Assembly (NCBI RefSeq): GCF_018397995.1
Contig: NZ_BBQH01000039.1
Span: 1 to 64,000, forward strand
Direction: 5' to 3'
Length of the DNA stretch: 64,000 nucleotides
Source of the DNA: Rhizomonospora bruguierae
GTDB lineage: Bacteria > Actinomycetota > Actinomycetes > Mycobacteriales > Micromonosporaceae
Shown: in pieces, positions 34,030 to 43,293 of the stretch
Layout of the letters: each line of letters begins with the position of its first letter
Position numbering within the stretch: the stretch's first letter is position 1
The notes under the pieces: model-generated
Databases searched by the model: none
Seen by the model: only the letters and a program-made list of their open reading frames with translations
Told to the model about the DNA's origin: nothing
Position numbers and translations under genes: made by a program

Positions 34030-35205
34030 TCACCTTCCGTTCGCGCTGCCGGGTTCGCTGGCAGCAAGCTGTCCACACGCCCCGTCGATCTCCCGACCCC
34101 GGGTGTCGCGCACCGTCGTCGGGACGCCGGCCGCGCGCAGCCGGCGGACGAACTCCCGCTCCACCGGCTTCGGGCTGGCGTCCCAGCGGCTGCCCGGAGT
34201 CGGGTTGAGCGGGATGAGGTTCACGTGCGCCAGCCGGCCGGCCAACAGCCGACCCAGCAGGTCGGCCCGCCACGGCTGATCGTTCACGTCTCTGATCATC
34301 GCGTACTCGATGGAGACCCGCCGCCCCGTGCGCGCCCCGTACCGCCACGCGGCCTCCAGCACCTCGGCGACCTTCCACCGCTGGTTGACGGGCACCAGCT
34401 CGTCGCGCAGGCCATCATCGGGCGCGTGCAGCGAGAGCGCAAGTGTCACCGACAGCCCTTCCTCGGTGAGCCGGTGGATGGCCGGCACCAGACCGACGGT
34501 CGACACCGTGATGTGCCGCTGCGACAGGCCCAGACCCTCCGGCGCGGGGGCGGTGAGCCGGCGCACCGCCTCGACCACGCGCGGGTAGTTCGCCAGCGGC
34601 TCGCCCATGCCCATGAACACCACCCGCGACAGCCGCGGCGGCGAGCCCGCGACGGCCCCGCCGGCGGCCACGCCCGCCAGGTACACCACCTGGTCGACGA
34701 TCTCGGCGGTGGACAGGTTGCGGGTCAGCCCGGCCTGGCCGGTGGCGCAGAACGGGCAGGCCATGCCGCAGCCGGCCTGGCTGGAGACGCAGGCGGTGAC
34801 CCGGTCCGGGTACCCCATCAGCACGCTCTCCACCAGCGAGCCGTCGTGCAGCCGCCACAGCGCCTTGCGGGTCGCCCCGTCGTCGCACGCCAGCTCGCGC
34901 ACCGGGGTGAGCAGCGGGGGCAGCAGTTCGGCGGCGAGCCGCTCCCGGGCGGCGGCCGGCAGGTCGGTCATCCCGGCCGGGTCGCGCACCAGCCGGCCGA
35001 AGTAGTGGGTGGAGAGCTGGGCGGCGCGGAACGCGGGCACGCCCAGCTCGGCGGCGGCGGCCCGACGCCCGGCGAGATCCAGGTCGGCGAGGTGGCGCGG
35101 CGGCATGGCCGCGCGGCGCCGGGGCGCGCCCAGCACGGGCAGCGCCGGGCCGGCGGCGGGCATCCCGGCGGGCTCGGTCGGCGGGCTCAGGGGGGTCGTC
35201 GTCAT
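34030..35205 (-). CDS. rlmN: Dual-specificity RNA methyltransferase RlmN
   Basis: A 391-residue radical SAM enzyme that methylates C2 of A2503 in 23S rRNA and A37 in some tRNAs. The cluster motif is in [16 protein letters not shown] (three Cys); [17 protein letters not shown] is the SAM-binding GEP motif. The C-terminal methyl-carrying Cys is in EIDGACGQL. About 35 residues at the N-terminus are Pro-rich. It stands between cdsA and the DivIVA-like gene on the same strand. Confidence 0.96.
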   Translation of the reverse strand: MTTTPLSPPTEPAGMPAAGPALPVLGAPRRRAAMPPRHLADLDLAGRRAAAAELGVPAFRAAQLSTHYFGRLVRDPAGMTDLPAAARERLAAELLPPLLTPVRELACDDGATRKALWRLHDGSLVESVLMGYPDRVTACVSSQAGCGMACPFCATGQAGLTRNLSTAEIVDQVVYLAGVAAGGAVAGSPPRLSRVVFMGMGEPLANYPRVVEAVRRLTAPAPEGLGLSQRHITVSTVGLVPAIHRLTEEGLSVTLALSLHAPDDGLRDELVPVNQRWKVAEVLEAAWRYGARTGRRVSIEYAMIRDVNDQPWRADLLGRLLAGRLAHVNLIPLNPTPGSRWDASPKPVEREFVRRLRAAGVPTTVRDTRGREIDGACGQLAASEPGSANGR

Positions 35206-35336
35206 CGCGCGTCAAGTCTCCCACGCCCGGACCCGGCACCGTCGGGACCCCGCCCGGATCTGCCACATCTGGCCTGGCCAGGCACTCCCTTGCGCTCCGG
35301 CGCTGCCGCCCGAGGGCAAGTCCGGCCGACGAACGG

Positions 35337-36365
35337 TCAGGTCAGGACCGCCAACAGGATGTACCCGACGGGCACGGTGAACAGGACGGAGTCGAGCCGG
35401 TCCATCACGCCGCCGTGCCCGGGCAGCAGATTGCTCATGTCCTTGATGCCGAGGTCCCGCTTGAGCATCGACTCGGCCAGGTCACCGAGGACCGCGGCCG
35501 CCGACAGCGCGGCGCCGAACACCGCACCCCACCACGGTGCCACGTCGAACAGCAGCCACAGCAGCAGCGCGCCGCCCGCGGCGGCGGTCAGCATCGAGCC
35601 GGCCAGCCCCTCCCAGGACTTCTTCGGGCTCACGCTGGGCGCCATCGGGTGCTTGCCGAACAGGACCCCGAACAGGTAGCCGCCGGTATCGGAGAGCACC
35701 ACCGCGGCGAGCGTGACCAGGACCCGCCACTGCCCGTCCTGCGGCTCGGCCAACAGCACCGCGAAGCCGCCGAGGAACGGCACGTACACGGCGATCAGGG
35801 CGGTCGCGGTAACGTCCCGCTGGTAGCCGGCGGGGCCGTCGGCCAGCCGCCACACCATCGCGGCCAGCACGGTCACCAGCAGCCCCAGGATCAGCGCGTC
35901 CGGGCCGCCATACCAGGCCAGCCCGGCCATCGCCAGGCCCCCGGCGATCAGCGGCACCAGCGGCGGGTTGGCCCCGGTCGAGGCGCGCAGCGCCCGGACC
36001 ATCTCCCACACCGCGACCACGATCGCCAGGCCCACCACGCCGAGGAAGGCGGGACGCCAGACGAACAGCGAGGCGAGCACCACCGCACCGAGGGCGACGC
36101 CCACGCCGATCGCGGCGGGCAGGTTCCGCCCGGCGCGGCTGTGCTTCGCGCGCCGGCGCCCGCCCGGCGGCCGGCCGCGACGCTGCGCCACCTCGTCCAG
36201 TTCCCGCTCCAGATCCGGCAGGTCGTCCGGGTTGTCGACCCGCGGCAGGTCCGCCGTGGGGGTGTCCGGCTCCGGGTACGCGTCGGGCGCGGCACTGACC
36301 TGCCGCGCCCGATGCCGGCCGTACTCGGGGTCGTCGAGGGGTTCGAGAGGGTCCAGGCGTGCCAT
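35337..36365 (-). CDS. cdsA: Phosphatidate cytidylyltransferase
   Basis: A 342-residue CdsA, making CDP-diacylglycerol for phospholipid synthesis. An unusually long hydrophilic N-terminus (about 1-85) leads into about eight membrane helices. The family signature is spread over VVLSDTGGYLFGVLFGKHP, SPKKSWEGLAGS, and then GDLAESMLKRDLGIKD and LPGHGGVMDRLDS near the end. Its ATG overlaps the frr stop by one base (TGATG). Confidence 0.96.
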   Translation of the reverse strand: MARLDPLEPLDDPEYGRHRARQVSAAPDAYPEPDTPTADLPRVDNPDDLPDLERELDEVAQRRGRPPGGRRRAKHSRAGRNLPAAIGVGVALGAVVLASLFVWRPAFLGVVGLAIVVAVWEMVRALRASTGANPPLVPLIAGGLAMAGLAWYGGPDALILGLLVTVLAAMVWRLADGPAGYQRDVTATALIAVYVPFLGGFAVLLAEPQDGQWRVLVTLAAVVLSDTGGYLFGVLFGKHPMAPSVSPKKSWEGLAGSMLTAAAGGALLLWLLFDVAPWWGAVFGAALSAAAVLGDLAESMLKRDLGIKDMSNLLPGHGGVMDRLDSVLFTVPVGYILLAVLT

Positions 36366-36922
36366 CAGACCTCGAGCAGCTCGACTTCCTTGTGCTTGAC
36401 CAGCTCGTCCACGTTCGAAACATACCGGTGGGTGAGGTCGTCCAGCTCCTTCTCGGCCCGGCGCCCCTCGTCCTCGCCGGCCTCGCCGTCCTTGACGATC
36501 CGGTCCAGCTCCTCCTTGGCCCGGCGGCGGATGTTGCGGACCGCCACCTTGGCCTCCTCGCCCTTGCCCCGGGCGACCTTGATCATGTCGCGCCGCCGCT
36601 CCTCGGTCATCTGCGGCAGCAGGATGCGCAGCTGGTTGCCCTCGTTGTTCGGGTTCACCCCGAGGTCCGAATCCCGGATCGCCTTCTCCATCGCGGACAG
36701 CTGCGACGCGTCGTACGGCTTGATGATGGCCATCCGCGGCTCCGGCGTGCCCACCGACGCCATCTGCGTCAGCGGCGTGGGGCTGCCGTAGTAGTCGATG
36801 ACGATCCGGGAGAACATGGCGGCGTTCGCCCGGCCCGTGCGGATCGCCGCCAACTCCTCCCTGGCGTGCTCGATCGCCCGATCCATCTTGTCCTCGGCTT
36901 CGAGGAGGGTATCGTCGATCAC
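36365..36922 (-). CDS. frr: Ribosome recycling factor
   Basis: A 185-residue RRF, which splits post-termination ribosomes with EF-G. Start [18 protein letters not shown], core [20 protein letters not shown], and end [18 protein letters not shown] are typical. I use GTG 36922, giving the usual M-I-D-D-T start, with AAGGAGG upstream; an ATG at 36943-36941 region would add residues not found in the family and overlaps the ribosome site. It lies 47 bp after pyrH. Confidence 0.96.
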   Translation of the reverse strand: MIDDTLLEAEDKMDRAIEHAREELAAIRTGRANAAMFSRIVIDYYGSPTPLTQMASVGTPEPRMAIIKPYDASQLSAMEKAIRDSDLGVNPNNEGNQLRILLPQMTEERRRDMIKVARGKGEEAKVAVRNIRRRAKEELDRIVKDGEAGEDEGRRAEKELDDLTHRYVSNVDELVKHKEVELLEV

Positions 36923-36969
36923 CTGGTCCCTCGCCTCCTTCATGGGCGCTTGCGAATGCCTCCCCCGCC

Positions 36970-37731
36970 CTAGGCGGTAATGAGGGTACCGATCTGCTCT
37001 CCGCCGACCGCCTTGATGAGCGTGTCGGCGCCCTCCGCGCCGAACACGAGCATCGGCAGGCCGTTCTCCTCGCACAGGCTGAACGCGGCGGCGTCGGCCA
37101 CCCGAAGCCCGCGGCGCAGCACCTCCGAGAACGTGATGGTGTCCAGCTTGCGCGCGGTCGGGTCGGTGTGCGGGTCCGCCGTGTAGACCCCGTCCACCCC
37201 GTTCTTGCTCATCAGCACGAGATCGGCGTGGATCTCCAGGGCGCGCTGCGCGGAGACCGTGTCGGTGGAGAAGAACGGCATACCGGCGCCGGCGCCGAAG
37301 ATGACGACCCGCCCCTTTTCCAGGTGCCGGATCGCCCTGCGGGGAATGTACGGCTCCGCCACCTGGGCCATCGTGATCGCGGTCTGCACCCGCGTCTCGA
37401 TGCCCTCCTTCTCCAGGAAGTCCTGCAGGGCCAGGCAGTTCATCACCGTGCCGAGCATCCCCATGTAGTCGGCGCGGGCCCGGTCCATGCCGCGCTTCTG
37501 CAACTCCGCGCCGCGGAAGAAGTTGCCGCCGCCGACCACCACCGCGACCTGGATGCCCCGGCGCACCACCGTGGCGATCTGCCGCGACATCGACTGCACC
37601 ACGTCCGGGTCCACGCCGATCGCGCCGCCGCCGAAGACCTCGCCGGACAGCTTCAGCACCACCCGGCGCCCCCGCGTGAGCGGAAGCGACATGGGCTCGA
37701 TCCCGCGGTCCTGCTCCGTGGCCACCGTCAT
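36970..37731 (-). CDS. pyrH: UMP kinase
   Basis: A 253-residue hexameric UMP kinase. [13 protein letters not shown] is the phosphate-binding start, [14 protein letters not shown] the GNxxRG motif, and [20 protein letters not shown] the nucleotide site. [18 protein letters not shown] follows near the end. It is separated from tsf by a strong hairpin (37773-37815), so pyrH-frr-cdsA probably has its own promoter in the 147-bp gap. Confidence 0.96.
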   Translation of the reverse strand: MTVATEQDRGIEPMSLPLTRGRRVVLKLSGEVFGGGAIGVDPDVVQSMSRQIATVVRRGIQVAVVVGGGNFFRGAELQKRGMDRARADYMGMLGTVMNCLALQDFLEKEGIETRVQTAITMAQVAEPYIPRRAIRHLEKGRVVIFGAGAGMPFFSTDTVSAQRALEIHADLVLMSKNGVDGVYTADPHTDPTARKLDTITFSEVLRRGLRVADAAAFSLCEENGLPMLVFGAEGADTLIKAVGGEQIGTLITA

Positions 37732-37772
37732 CGCTACCCGCCCTCCAACGACCCGCTTCAGACACTATGTGA

Positions 37773-37815
37773 CGGGGAGGTCGCGGTGCTCATCGAGGAC
37801 ACCGCGACCTCCCCG
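37773..37815 (-). terminator. Strong hairpin between tsf and pyrH
   Basis: A perfect 16-bp stem: positions 37773-37788 (CGGGGAGGTCGCGGTG) pair with 37800-37815 across an 11-base loop. It lies 64-106 bases downstream of the tsf stop on the transcribed strand, and ahead of pyrH. The stem strength makes a terminator or 3' stabiliser for rpsB-tsf mRNA likely, although no T tract follows. Confidence 0.75.
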
Positions 37816-37878
37816 GTTGTTCGTCACGCTCCGCCGGCCGCCCGGCCCGCTCCGGCCGTGGGCGGGCGACCCGCGGCC

Positions 37879-38709
37879 TCAGGCCTGGCCGACCTCGAAG
37901 CGGACGAAGCCCGTCACCTCGATGCCCGCGTCGGCGAGCACCTGCTTGACGGACTTCTTCTGGTCCGCGACCGACGCCTGCTCCACGAGCACGAAGTCCT
38001 TGAAGAAGGCGTTGACCCGGCCCTCCACGATCTTCGGCATCGCGGCCTCGGGCTTGCCCTCCTCGCGGGCGGTCTGCTCGGCGATCCGCCGCTCCGACTC
38101 GACCACGTCCGCCGGCACCTCGTCCCGGATGACGTACTTCGGCCGCATCGCCGCGATCTGCATCGCGATGCCCCGGGCGTCCGACTCGGCCGCCTCGTCC
38201 GTCTTACCCCGGTAGGCCACCATCACGCCCACCTGCGGCGGCAGGTCGGGGCTCTTGCGGTGCATGTACACGGCGACCGGCGACTCCAGCACGCCGATCC
38301 GGTTGATCACCAGCTTCTCGCCGATCTTGGCGGACTGCTCCTGGACCGTGTCGGCGACCGTGCGCCCGTCCGCCAGGGTGGCGGCCAGGAACTGGTCGAC
38401 GCCGGCCGGACGCTGCGCGTCCACCGCCTCGACGAGCCGCTGGGCCAGCGCGATGAAGTCCGCGTTCTTGGCCACGAAGTCCGTCTCGCAGTTCAGCTCC
38501 AGCAGCGCGTTGCCGGAGTGCGCCACCAGCCCGTTGGCGGTGGTCCGCCCGGCCCGCTTGCCGACATCCTTGGCGCCCTTGACGCGCAGGATCTCGACGG
38601 CCTTGTCGAACTCGCCCGCCGACTCTTCCAGGGCCTTCTTGCAGTCCATCATGCCGGCGCCGGTCAGATCGCGGAGCTTCTTGACGTCCGCGGCGGTGAA
38701 GTTGGCCAT
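37879..38709 (-). CDS. tsf: Translation elongation factor Ts
   Basis: A 276-residue EF-Ts, the nucleotide exchange factor for EF-Tu. It has the UBA-like start [20 protein letters not shown], then [13 protein letters not shown], and the dimer-type core. The ATG at 38709 is preceded by a duplicated AAGAGAGTC sequence. It follows rpsB by 41 bp in the usual rpsB-tsf operon. Confidence 0.97.
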   Translation of the reverse strand: MANFTAADVKKLRDLTGAGMMDCKKALEESAGEFDKAVEILRVKGAKDVGKRAGRTTANGLVAHSGNALLELNCETDFVAKNADFIALAQRLVEAVDAQRPAGVDQFLAATLADGRTVADTVQEQSAKIGEKLVINRIGVLESPVAVYMHRKSPDLPPQVGVMVAYRGKTDEAAESDARGIAMQIAAMRPKYVIRDEVPADVVESERRIAEQTAREEGKPEAAMPKIVEGRVNAFFKDFVLVEQASVADQKKSVKQVLADAGIEVTGFVRFEVGQA

Positions 38710-38750
38710 GACTCTCTCTTGACTCTCTCTTGGAGTTATCGGGGTCGGGG

Positions 38751-39587
38751 TCAGCTGGCGTTCGCCGGTGCCGGCGCCTCGGAGTCGCCCTTGGCCTCCG
38801 GGCCCTCCAGCAGTTCCCGCTCCCACTCGGCGAGCGGCTCGCCGGAGGCCACCGCGCCCGGCTGCGGCTTCTCCTCCGCGCCGCCGCGCTGCGCCTTGCC
38901 GGAACGCGCGATCAGGCCGTCCGCGACCGCCGCCGCGACCACCCGGGTCAGCAGCTCGGCGGAGCGGATCGCATCGTCGTTACCCGGAATCGGGAAGTCC
39001 ACCTCGTCGGGGTCGCAGTTGGTGTCCAGCACCGCGATCACCGGGATGCCCAGCTTGCGGGCCTCGTCGACGGCGATGTGCTCCTTCTTGGTGTCCACCA
39101 CCCAGATCGCCGAGGGCACCTTCTGCATGTCGCGCAGGCCGCCCAGGGTGCGGGTCAGCTTCTCCTTCTCGCGCGAGAGCTGGAGCGTCTCCTTCTTGGT
39201 GTACCCGGCCGCCGTGCCGGTCAGGTCGATCGACTCCAGCTCCTTCATCCGCTGCAGCCGCTTGTACACCGTCTGGAAGTTGGTCAGCATGCCGCCCAGC
39301 CAGCGGTGGTTCACGAACGGCTGGCCCACCCGGGTGGCCTGCTCGGAAATGGCCTCCTGGGCCTGCTTCTTGGTACCCACGAACAGCACCGTGCCGCCCT
39401 CGGCGACCGTGGTGCGGATGAACTCGTACGCCTTCTCGATGTAATCGAGGGTCTGACGCAGGTCGATGATGTAGATACCGTTGCGCTCGGTGAAGATGTA
39501 GCGCTTCATCTTCGGGTTCCAGCGTCGGGTCTGGTGCCCGAAGTGGACACCACTCTCCAGCAGCTGGCGCATGGTCACGACGGCCAT
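38751..39587 (-). CDS. rpsB: 30S ribosomal protein S2
   Basis: A 278-residue S2. Start [20 protein letters not shown], then [34 protein letters not shown] and [21 protein letters not shown] hydrophilic Ala/Glu/Pro tail of about 45 residues extends past the fold. The ATG at 39587 gives the family start; the frame stays open upstream through the leader, which is not coding. Confidence 0.97.
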   Translation of the reverse strand: MAVVTMRQLLESGVHFGHQTRRWNPKMKRYIFTERNGIYIIDLRQTLDYIEKAYEFIRTTVAEGGTVLFVGTKKQAQEAISEQATRVGQPFVNHRWLGGMLTNFQTVYKRLQRMKELESIDLTGTAAGYTKKETLQLSREKEKLTRTLGGLRDMQKVPSAIWVVDTKKEHIAVDEARKLGIPVIAVLDTNCDPDEVDFPIPGNDDAIRSAELLTRVVAAAVADGLIARSGKAQRGGAEEKPQPGAVASGEPLAEWERELLEGPEAKGDSEAPAPANAS

Positions 39588-39900
39588 GGTCGATGCACTC
39601 CTCGTACGTCCCTGGTTGTCGCGGGGCACCGGTCGGCCCCCGCCCTGGCGCCCGGCCGCCGGCCTGCCGACCCGGAACGATGGGAACGCTCGGGACCAGG
39701 GTGGCCGCCGGCCCCCGACACATCTCGGGGGATTCGGGCACGCGAGGTCGACCACGCAAGGTGGTCGCCAGCGGGAAAGTCTACCCGCCAAAGCCGAACC
39801 CCGACCGGTGGGCCCGTCCGCCCGCCTCGCGGGGTGATCAGGACAGCTCGCGCCGCGGCTCAACCAGCATGTTTGCCCCCGGGACGGCGGTGTCGCGAAT
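39588..39900 (-). promoter_or_regulatory. rpsB promoter/leader region with two hairpins
   Basis: No gene. Two exact dyads lie on the rpsB side: CGACCAC/GTGGTCG (39749-39755/39761-39767) and CCCCCGA/TCGGGGG (39712-39718/39725-39731). A TAGACT that could be a -10 element is near 39785 on the minus strand. If transcription starts there, both hairpins fall in a leader of about 190 nt, where ribosomal-protein autoregulation often acts. Not proven. Confidence 0.4.
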
Positions 39901-40785
39901 TCACCCGACCGCCAGGCCGGCGGCGACAAACAGAACGAGGGCGACAAGGAGGTAGGCAACGGGCGGCCGCAACCAGGCTTCGCCGGCCCGCTGGGGCACC
40001 TTCCCCGCCCCTCCGGCCAGCCCGTACAGCCCCGCCCCGAACAGGGGCAGCCCGAGCACCAGGAAGGTGCCGACCACGACCACGACCCCGGGCCCGGACA
40101 CCGGCTCCCGCAGGGCGGCGGTGATCAGGATCCGCAGCGCCGGAACCTCCAGCACCAGAACCCCCAGGCCGAGCAGGACCGCGAACGCCGGCCGCCGGGC
40201 CCGGTAGAACGCCTCGCCGGCCGGAGGCTCCATGCGCGGGGGTGCTGTATGCGGGGGCGCTGCATAGGTGGGCTCTGTGCCCTGGGTCTCCGCGCGCTGG
40301 GTCTCCGCGCGCTGGGTCTCCGCGCGCTGGGTCTCCGCGCGCTGGGTCTCCGCGCGCTGGGTCTCCGCGCGCTGGGTCTCCGCGCGCTGGGTCTCCGCGC
40401 GCTGGGTCTCCGCGCGCTGGGGGACAGCCGTCGCGTCACCGCGCGGCCCATCGCGGCGCAGGGCCGCCCGGTCGATCGGCTCGGTCCGGAACCGTGGAAT
40501 GCTCCCGGTCTCGCCCGCCGCCGACGGCACGACCGCCGGGACGGCACCGGTCGGCTCCGACCCGCTGCTCCACCCGCCATCCGGCACCCCATGGCGCGGC
40601 TCTGGCGCGTGGTAGTCCTCCCCAACGTGCTCCTGGCGGGCCGGATAGCCCTCCTCCACTTGCCGCTGCCCGGCCGGGCGGCCCTTCTCGGCGCGCCCCT
40701 GCCCGGCCGGCAGGTGCCCGTTCCGGGTGTCCGGCCCCGGCGTGCCGTACCGTTCGCCGGGCATCGACTCCCGCTGCTCGTCCAC
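39901..40785 (-). CDS. Membrane protein with nine tandem RAETQ repeats
   Basis: A 294-residue protein of unknown function. A charged, disordered N-terminal part (about 1-190) ends in nine identical five-residue units R-A-E-T-Q. Then come four hydrophobic segments (about 205-225, 235-255, 240-262, 275-292), including [22 protein letters not shown] 40785 and ATG 40764 are both possible starts. It lies upstream of rpsB on the same strand, with no recognised homologue. The repeat could be a coiled, Glu-rich spacer. Confidence 0.6.
   Translation of the reverse strand: MDEQRESMPGERYGTPGPDTRNGHLPAGQGRAEKGRPAGQRQVEEGYPARQEHVGEDYHAPEPRHGVPDGGWSSGSEPTGAVPAVVPSAAGETGSIPRFRTEPIDRAALRRDGPRGDATAVPQRAETQRAETQRAETQRAETQRAETQRAETQRAETQRAETQRAETQGTEPTYAAPPHTAPPRMEPPAGEAFYRARRPAFAVLLGLGVLVLEVPALRILITAALREPVSGPGVVVVVGTFLVLGLPLFGAGLYGLAGGAGKVPQRAGEAWLRPPVAYLLVALVLFVAAGLAVG
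40282..40416. repeat. 15-bp minisatellite, nine copies
   Basis: Nine contiguous copies of CTGGGTCTCCGCGCG on the plus strand, followed by a degenerate tenth. All lie inside the membrane-protein gene in its reading frame and encode R-A-E-T-Q. The copies are identical at DNA level, so the array is recent and likely to vary in number between strains. Confidence 0.95.
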
Positions 40786-41410
40786 GGCCGGACCGTATGC
40801 GACCTGCGCCAGTACCGCCACCGCTACAGCCGCCGCACCCCCTCGCCGGTGTTGCCGGGCAGCACGAGCCCCACCGTGTCGTACCAAGGTCCCTCTCCCG
40901 CGGACCGCCAGCCGCTCGGCCAGCCCGGGCTGCCCTCCGGGCGGCGGTGTAAGGGCGGTGTTTCCATCGGGAGGCAGAGCAAAGCGCGACGTAACACGGC
41001 CCCACCCCTCCACCCAAGGGCCGGGCCGACCAGCAGCGCCGCGACAGGGCCGTCCGCGACGCCTGCTACCTCATCGTCGAGCTCTCCACGGACAGCGGGC
41101 CGAACACAGCGCGCGACCTCCCCACACCCGCCTCGTCGATCGCCAGGCCAACCCATCGGGGCCCCAAGCGCACGCTTTCACGGGTGCGACGCGAGCGCGG
41201 GAGGATGCGACGCAGAAGGATACAGGCAGTGCGGGAGGGGCGTGAGCTGCGCGGGAGAGCGCCGGGGGCCGTGGGCGGCGGAGCGCGGGGCAGGCGTGCT
41301 GCCGTAGCAGATCCACCTGTGGTGGGGGTGGTTGCCCACAGTGGGCGGGTTGTCCCCAGGTTGATGAGTGGGCGGTTGGCGGGGCGGGGCGGGCGGTCCA
41401 CGGTGGGCGC
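40786..41410. other. 625-bp stretch without a convincing gene
   Basis: Lies between the divergent membrane-protein and yraN genes. Several frames are open on both strands, as expected from GC content. One on the minus strand (41156-40824, ending GPWYDTVGLVLPGNTGEG) looks locally protein-like but matches no family I know and may be a gene remnant. Near yraN there are DnaA-box-like words (TTGTCCCCA near 41352). Otherwise nothing recognised. Confidence 0.35.
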
Positions 41411-41773
41411 ATGACGAAGGTGAGACGGGCCGTCGGGGCGTACGGGGAGCGGGTCGCCGCCGAGCACCTGCGGGCCGCCGGGTTGGTGGTGCTGGACCGC
41501 AACTGGCGCTGCCCGGAGGGCGAACTGGACATCGTCGCCCGGGACGGGGCGGGCACCCTGGTCATCTGCGAGGTGAAGACGCGGCGCACCGGCGCCTTCG
41601 GGCCGCCGATCCTGGCGGTGCACCCGGCGAAGGCGCGGCGGCTGCGCCGGCTCGCCGCCGCCTGGCTGGCCGCCACCGGGGTGCAGCCGCGGGAGGTCCG
41701 TTTCGACGTGGTGTCGGTGCTGCCCCAGCGGCAGGGGCCGGCCCGGGTGGAGCACGTGCGTGGGGCCTTCTGA
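41411..41773 (+). CDS. yraN: YraN/UPF0102 family endonuclease-like protein
   Basis: A 120-residue protein of the YraN family with a PD-(D/E)xK nuclease-like core: GERVAAEHLRAAGLVVLDRN, then GELDIVARDG and VICEVKTRR supplying the Asp, Glu and Lys. It overlaps comM by one base (TGATG). In actinobacteria it regularly precedes comM and dprA. Biochemical role unclear. Confidence 0.94.
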   Translation: MTKVRRAVGAYGERVAAEHLRAAGLVVLDRNWRCPEGELDIVARDGAGTLVICEVKTRRTGAFGPPILAVHPAKARRLRRLAAAWLAATGVQPREVRFDVVSVLPQRQGPARVEHVRGAF

Positions 41774-43293
41774 TGAGCTACGCGAAGGTGCTCTCCGCCG
41801 GCCTGGTGGGCCTCGCCGGCCATCCGGTCGAGGTCGAGGCGGACCTGGCCGCCGGGCTACCCGCCGTGGCCCTGTCCGGGCTGCCCGACACCGCGCTGCA
41901 CGAGGCGCGGGACCGGGTGCGCGCGGCGATCGTGAACTCCGGCGAGTCGTGGCCGAACCGCCGCATCACCGTGAACCTGCTCCCCGCCACGCTGCCGAAG
42001 TTTGGCTCGGGGTTCGATGTCGCGATCGCGCTCGCCCTGCTAGCCGGCGCCGGCGAGTTGCCGCTGGCGCCGCTGCAGGGTGTGGCCGTCCTCGGCGAGT
42101 TGGGCCTGGACGGAACGGTCCGCCCGGTGCGCGGCGTGCTGCCGATGGTCGCGGCGGCGGCGGGGGCCGGGGTGGCGCGGGTGGTGGTGCCGGTCGCCAA
42201 CGCCCGTGAGGCGGCGCTCGTGCCCGGCCTGCGGGTCCGCGCGGCCGACACGCTGCACCGGCTGATCGCCTATGTCCGCGACGGTGCCCCGCTGCTGGAG
42301 CCGCCCGAGGCACCGCCGGGAAACGAGGCGGCGGGGCTCGACCTGGCCGACGTGAGCGGCCAACTGCTCGGCCGGCGGGCGCTGGAGGTGGCCGCGGCCG
42401 GCGGGCATCATCTCGCGCTGATCGGTCCACCGGGTGCGGGCAAGACCATGCTCGCCGAGCGACTGCCGTCGATCCTCCCGGAACTGGACGACGAGACCTC
42501 GCTGGAGGTCACGTCGGTGCACTCGATCGCCGGCACGCTGCCGCCCGGCGCACCGCTGCTGCGCCGGCCGCCGTTCCAGGCGCCGCACCACACCACGAGC
42601 GTGGCCGCGCTCGTGGGTGGCGGCAGCGGGCTGGCCCGCCCGGGTTCACTGTCGCTGGCCCACCACGGCGTGCTCTTCCTGGACGAGTGCCCCGAGTTCA
42701 GCGCCCGGGCACTGGATGCGCTGCGCCAGCCGCTGGAGCACGGCACGGTCCTGATCGCGCGCAGCCGGGGCACCACCAAGTACCCCGCCCGCATCCAACT
42801 GGTCATCGCCGCGAACCCGTGCCCCTGCGCGAAGCCGGGCGGCAAGCAGTTCTGCGAGTGCGCCCCCGCGGTGCGCCGGCGGTACCTCGGCCGGCTCTCC
42901 GGCCCGCTACTGGACCGGATCGACGTCCAGGTGAACCTGCCTCCGCTCAGCGCCGCGGAGTTGCTGGCCGGCGGCACGCCGAACGAGCCGTCCGGTCCGG
43001 TCGCGGAGCGGGTCGCCAAGGCGCGGGCGGCCGCCGCGGCGCGGTGGAGCGAGGGCGGCTGGCGCACGAACGCACGGGTGCCGGGCGCGGTCCTGCGCCG
43101 CTCGCCGTGGCGCCTGCCGAACCGGGACACCACCGGCCTGCGCCGGCTCATGGACAGTGGCGAGCTTTCGGCCCGCGGCTTCGACCGGGTTCTGCGGCTC
43201 GCGTGGACCATCGCGGACCTGGACGGCCGGAGCCGTCCGGACGCGAGCGACCTCGGTGAGGCCACGATGCTACGCACGGGGAGCCGGCCATGA
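41773..43293 (+). CDS. comM: YifB/ComM-family Mg-chelatase-like AAA ATPase
   Basis: A 506-residue ComM (YifB). The N-terminal ChlI-like domain (about 1-165) has GLPAVALSGLPDTALHEARD and PKFGSGFDVAIALALL. The AAA core follows, with Walker A GPPGAGKTML, Walker B GVLFLDECPEF, and NPCPCAKPGGKQFCEC with the Cys cluster. ComM is a branch-migration helicase in natural transformation elsewhere. Coupling to yraN and to dprA (ATGA) supports a DNA-processing unit. Confidence 0.95.
   Translation: MSYAKVLSAGLVGLAGHPVEVEADLAAGLPAVALSGLPDTALHEARDRVRAAIVNSGESWPNRRITVNLLPATLPKFGSGFDVAIALALLAGAGELPLAPLQGVAVLGELGLDGTVRPVRGVLPMVAAAAGAGVARVVVPVANAREAALVPGLRVRAADTLHRLIAYVRDGAPLLEPPEAPPGNEAAGLDLADVSGQLLGRRALEVAAAGGHHLALIGPPGAGKTMLAERLPSILPELDDETSLEVTSVHSIAGTLPPGAPLLRRPPFQAPHHTTSVAALVGGGSGLARPGSLSLAHHGVLFLDECPEFSARALDALRQPLEHGTVLIARSRGTTKYPARIQLVIAANPCPCAKPGGKQFCECAPAVRRRYLGRLSGPLLDRIDVQVNLPPLSAAELLAGGTPNEPSGPVAERVAKARAAAAARWSEGGWRTNARVPGAVLRRSPWRLPNRDTTGLRRLMDSGELSARGFDRVLRLAWTIADLDGRSRPDASDLGEATMLRTGSRP

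Noticed and set aside
40282-40416. CRISPR array
   Set aside because: The 15-bp units are contiguous with no spacers and lie in frame inside a gene.
40249-41307. Plus-strand open frame with repeated GLRAL units over the minisatellite
   Set aside because: It is the other-strand reading of the 15-bp array; the minus-strand frame has membrane helices and a sensible protein end, while the plus frame has neither.
41313-41410. Replication origin suggested by DnaA-box-like words
   Set aside because: Only one or two imperfect boxes, no dnaA/dnaN genes, no AT-rich unwinding region.
41066-41755. Minus-strand long frames opposite yraN and comM
   Set aside because: Pure GC-driven shadows; the plus strand carries the recognised family sequences.
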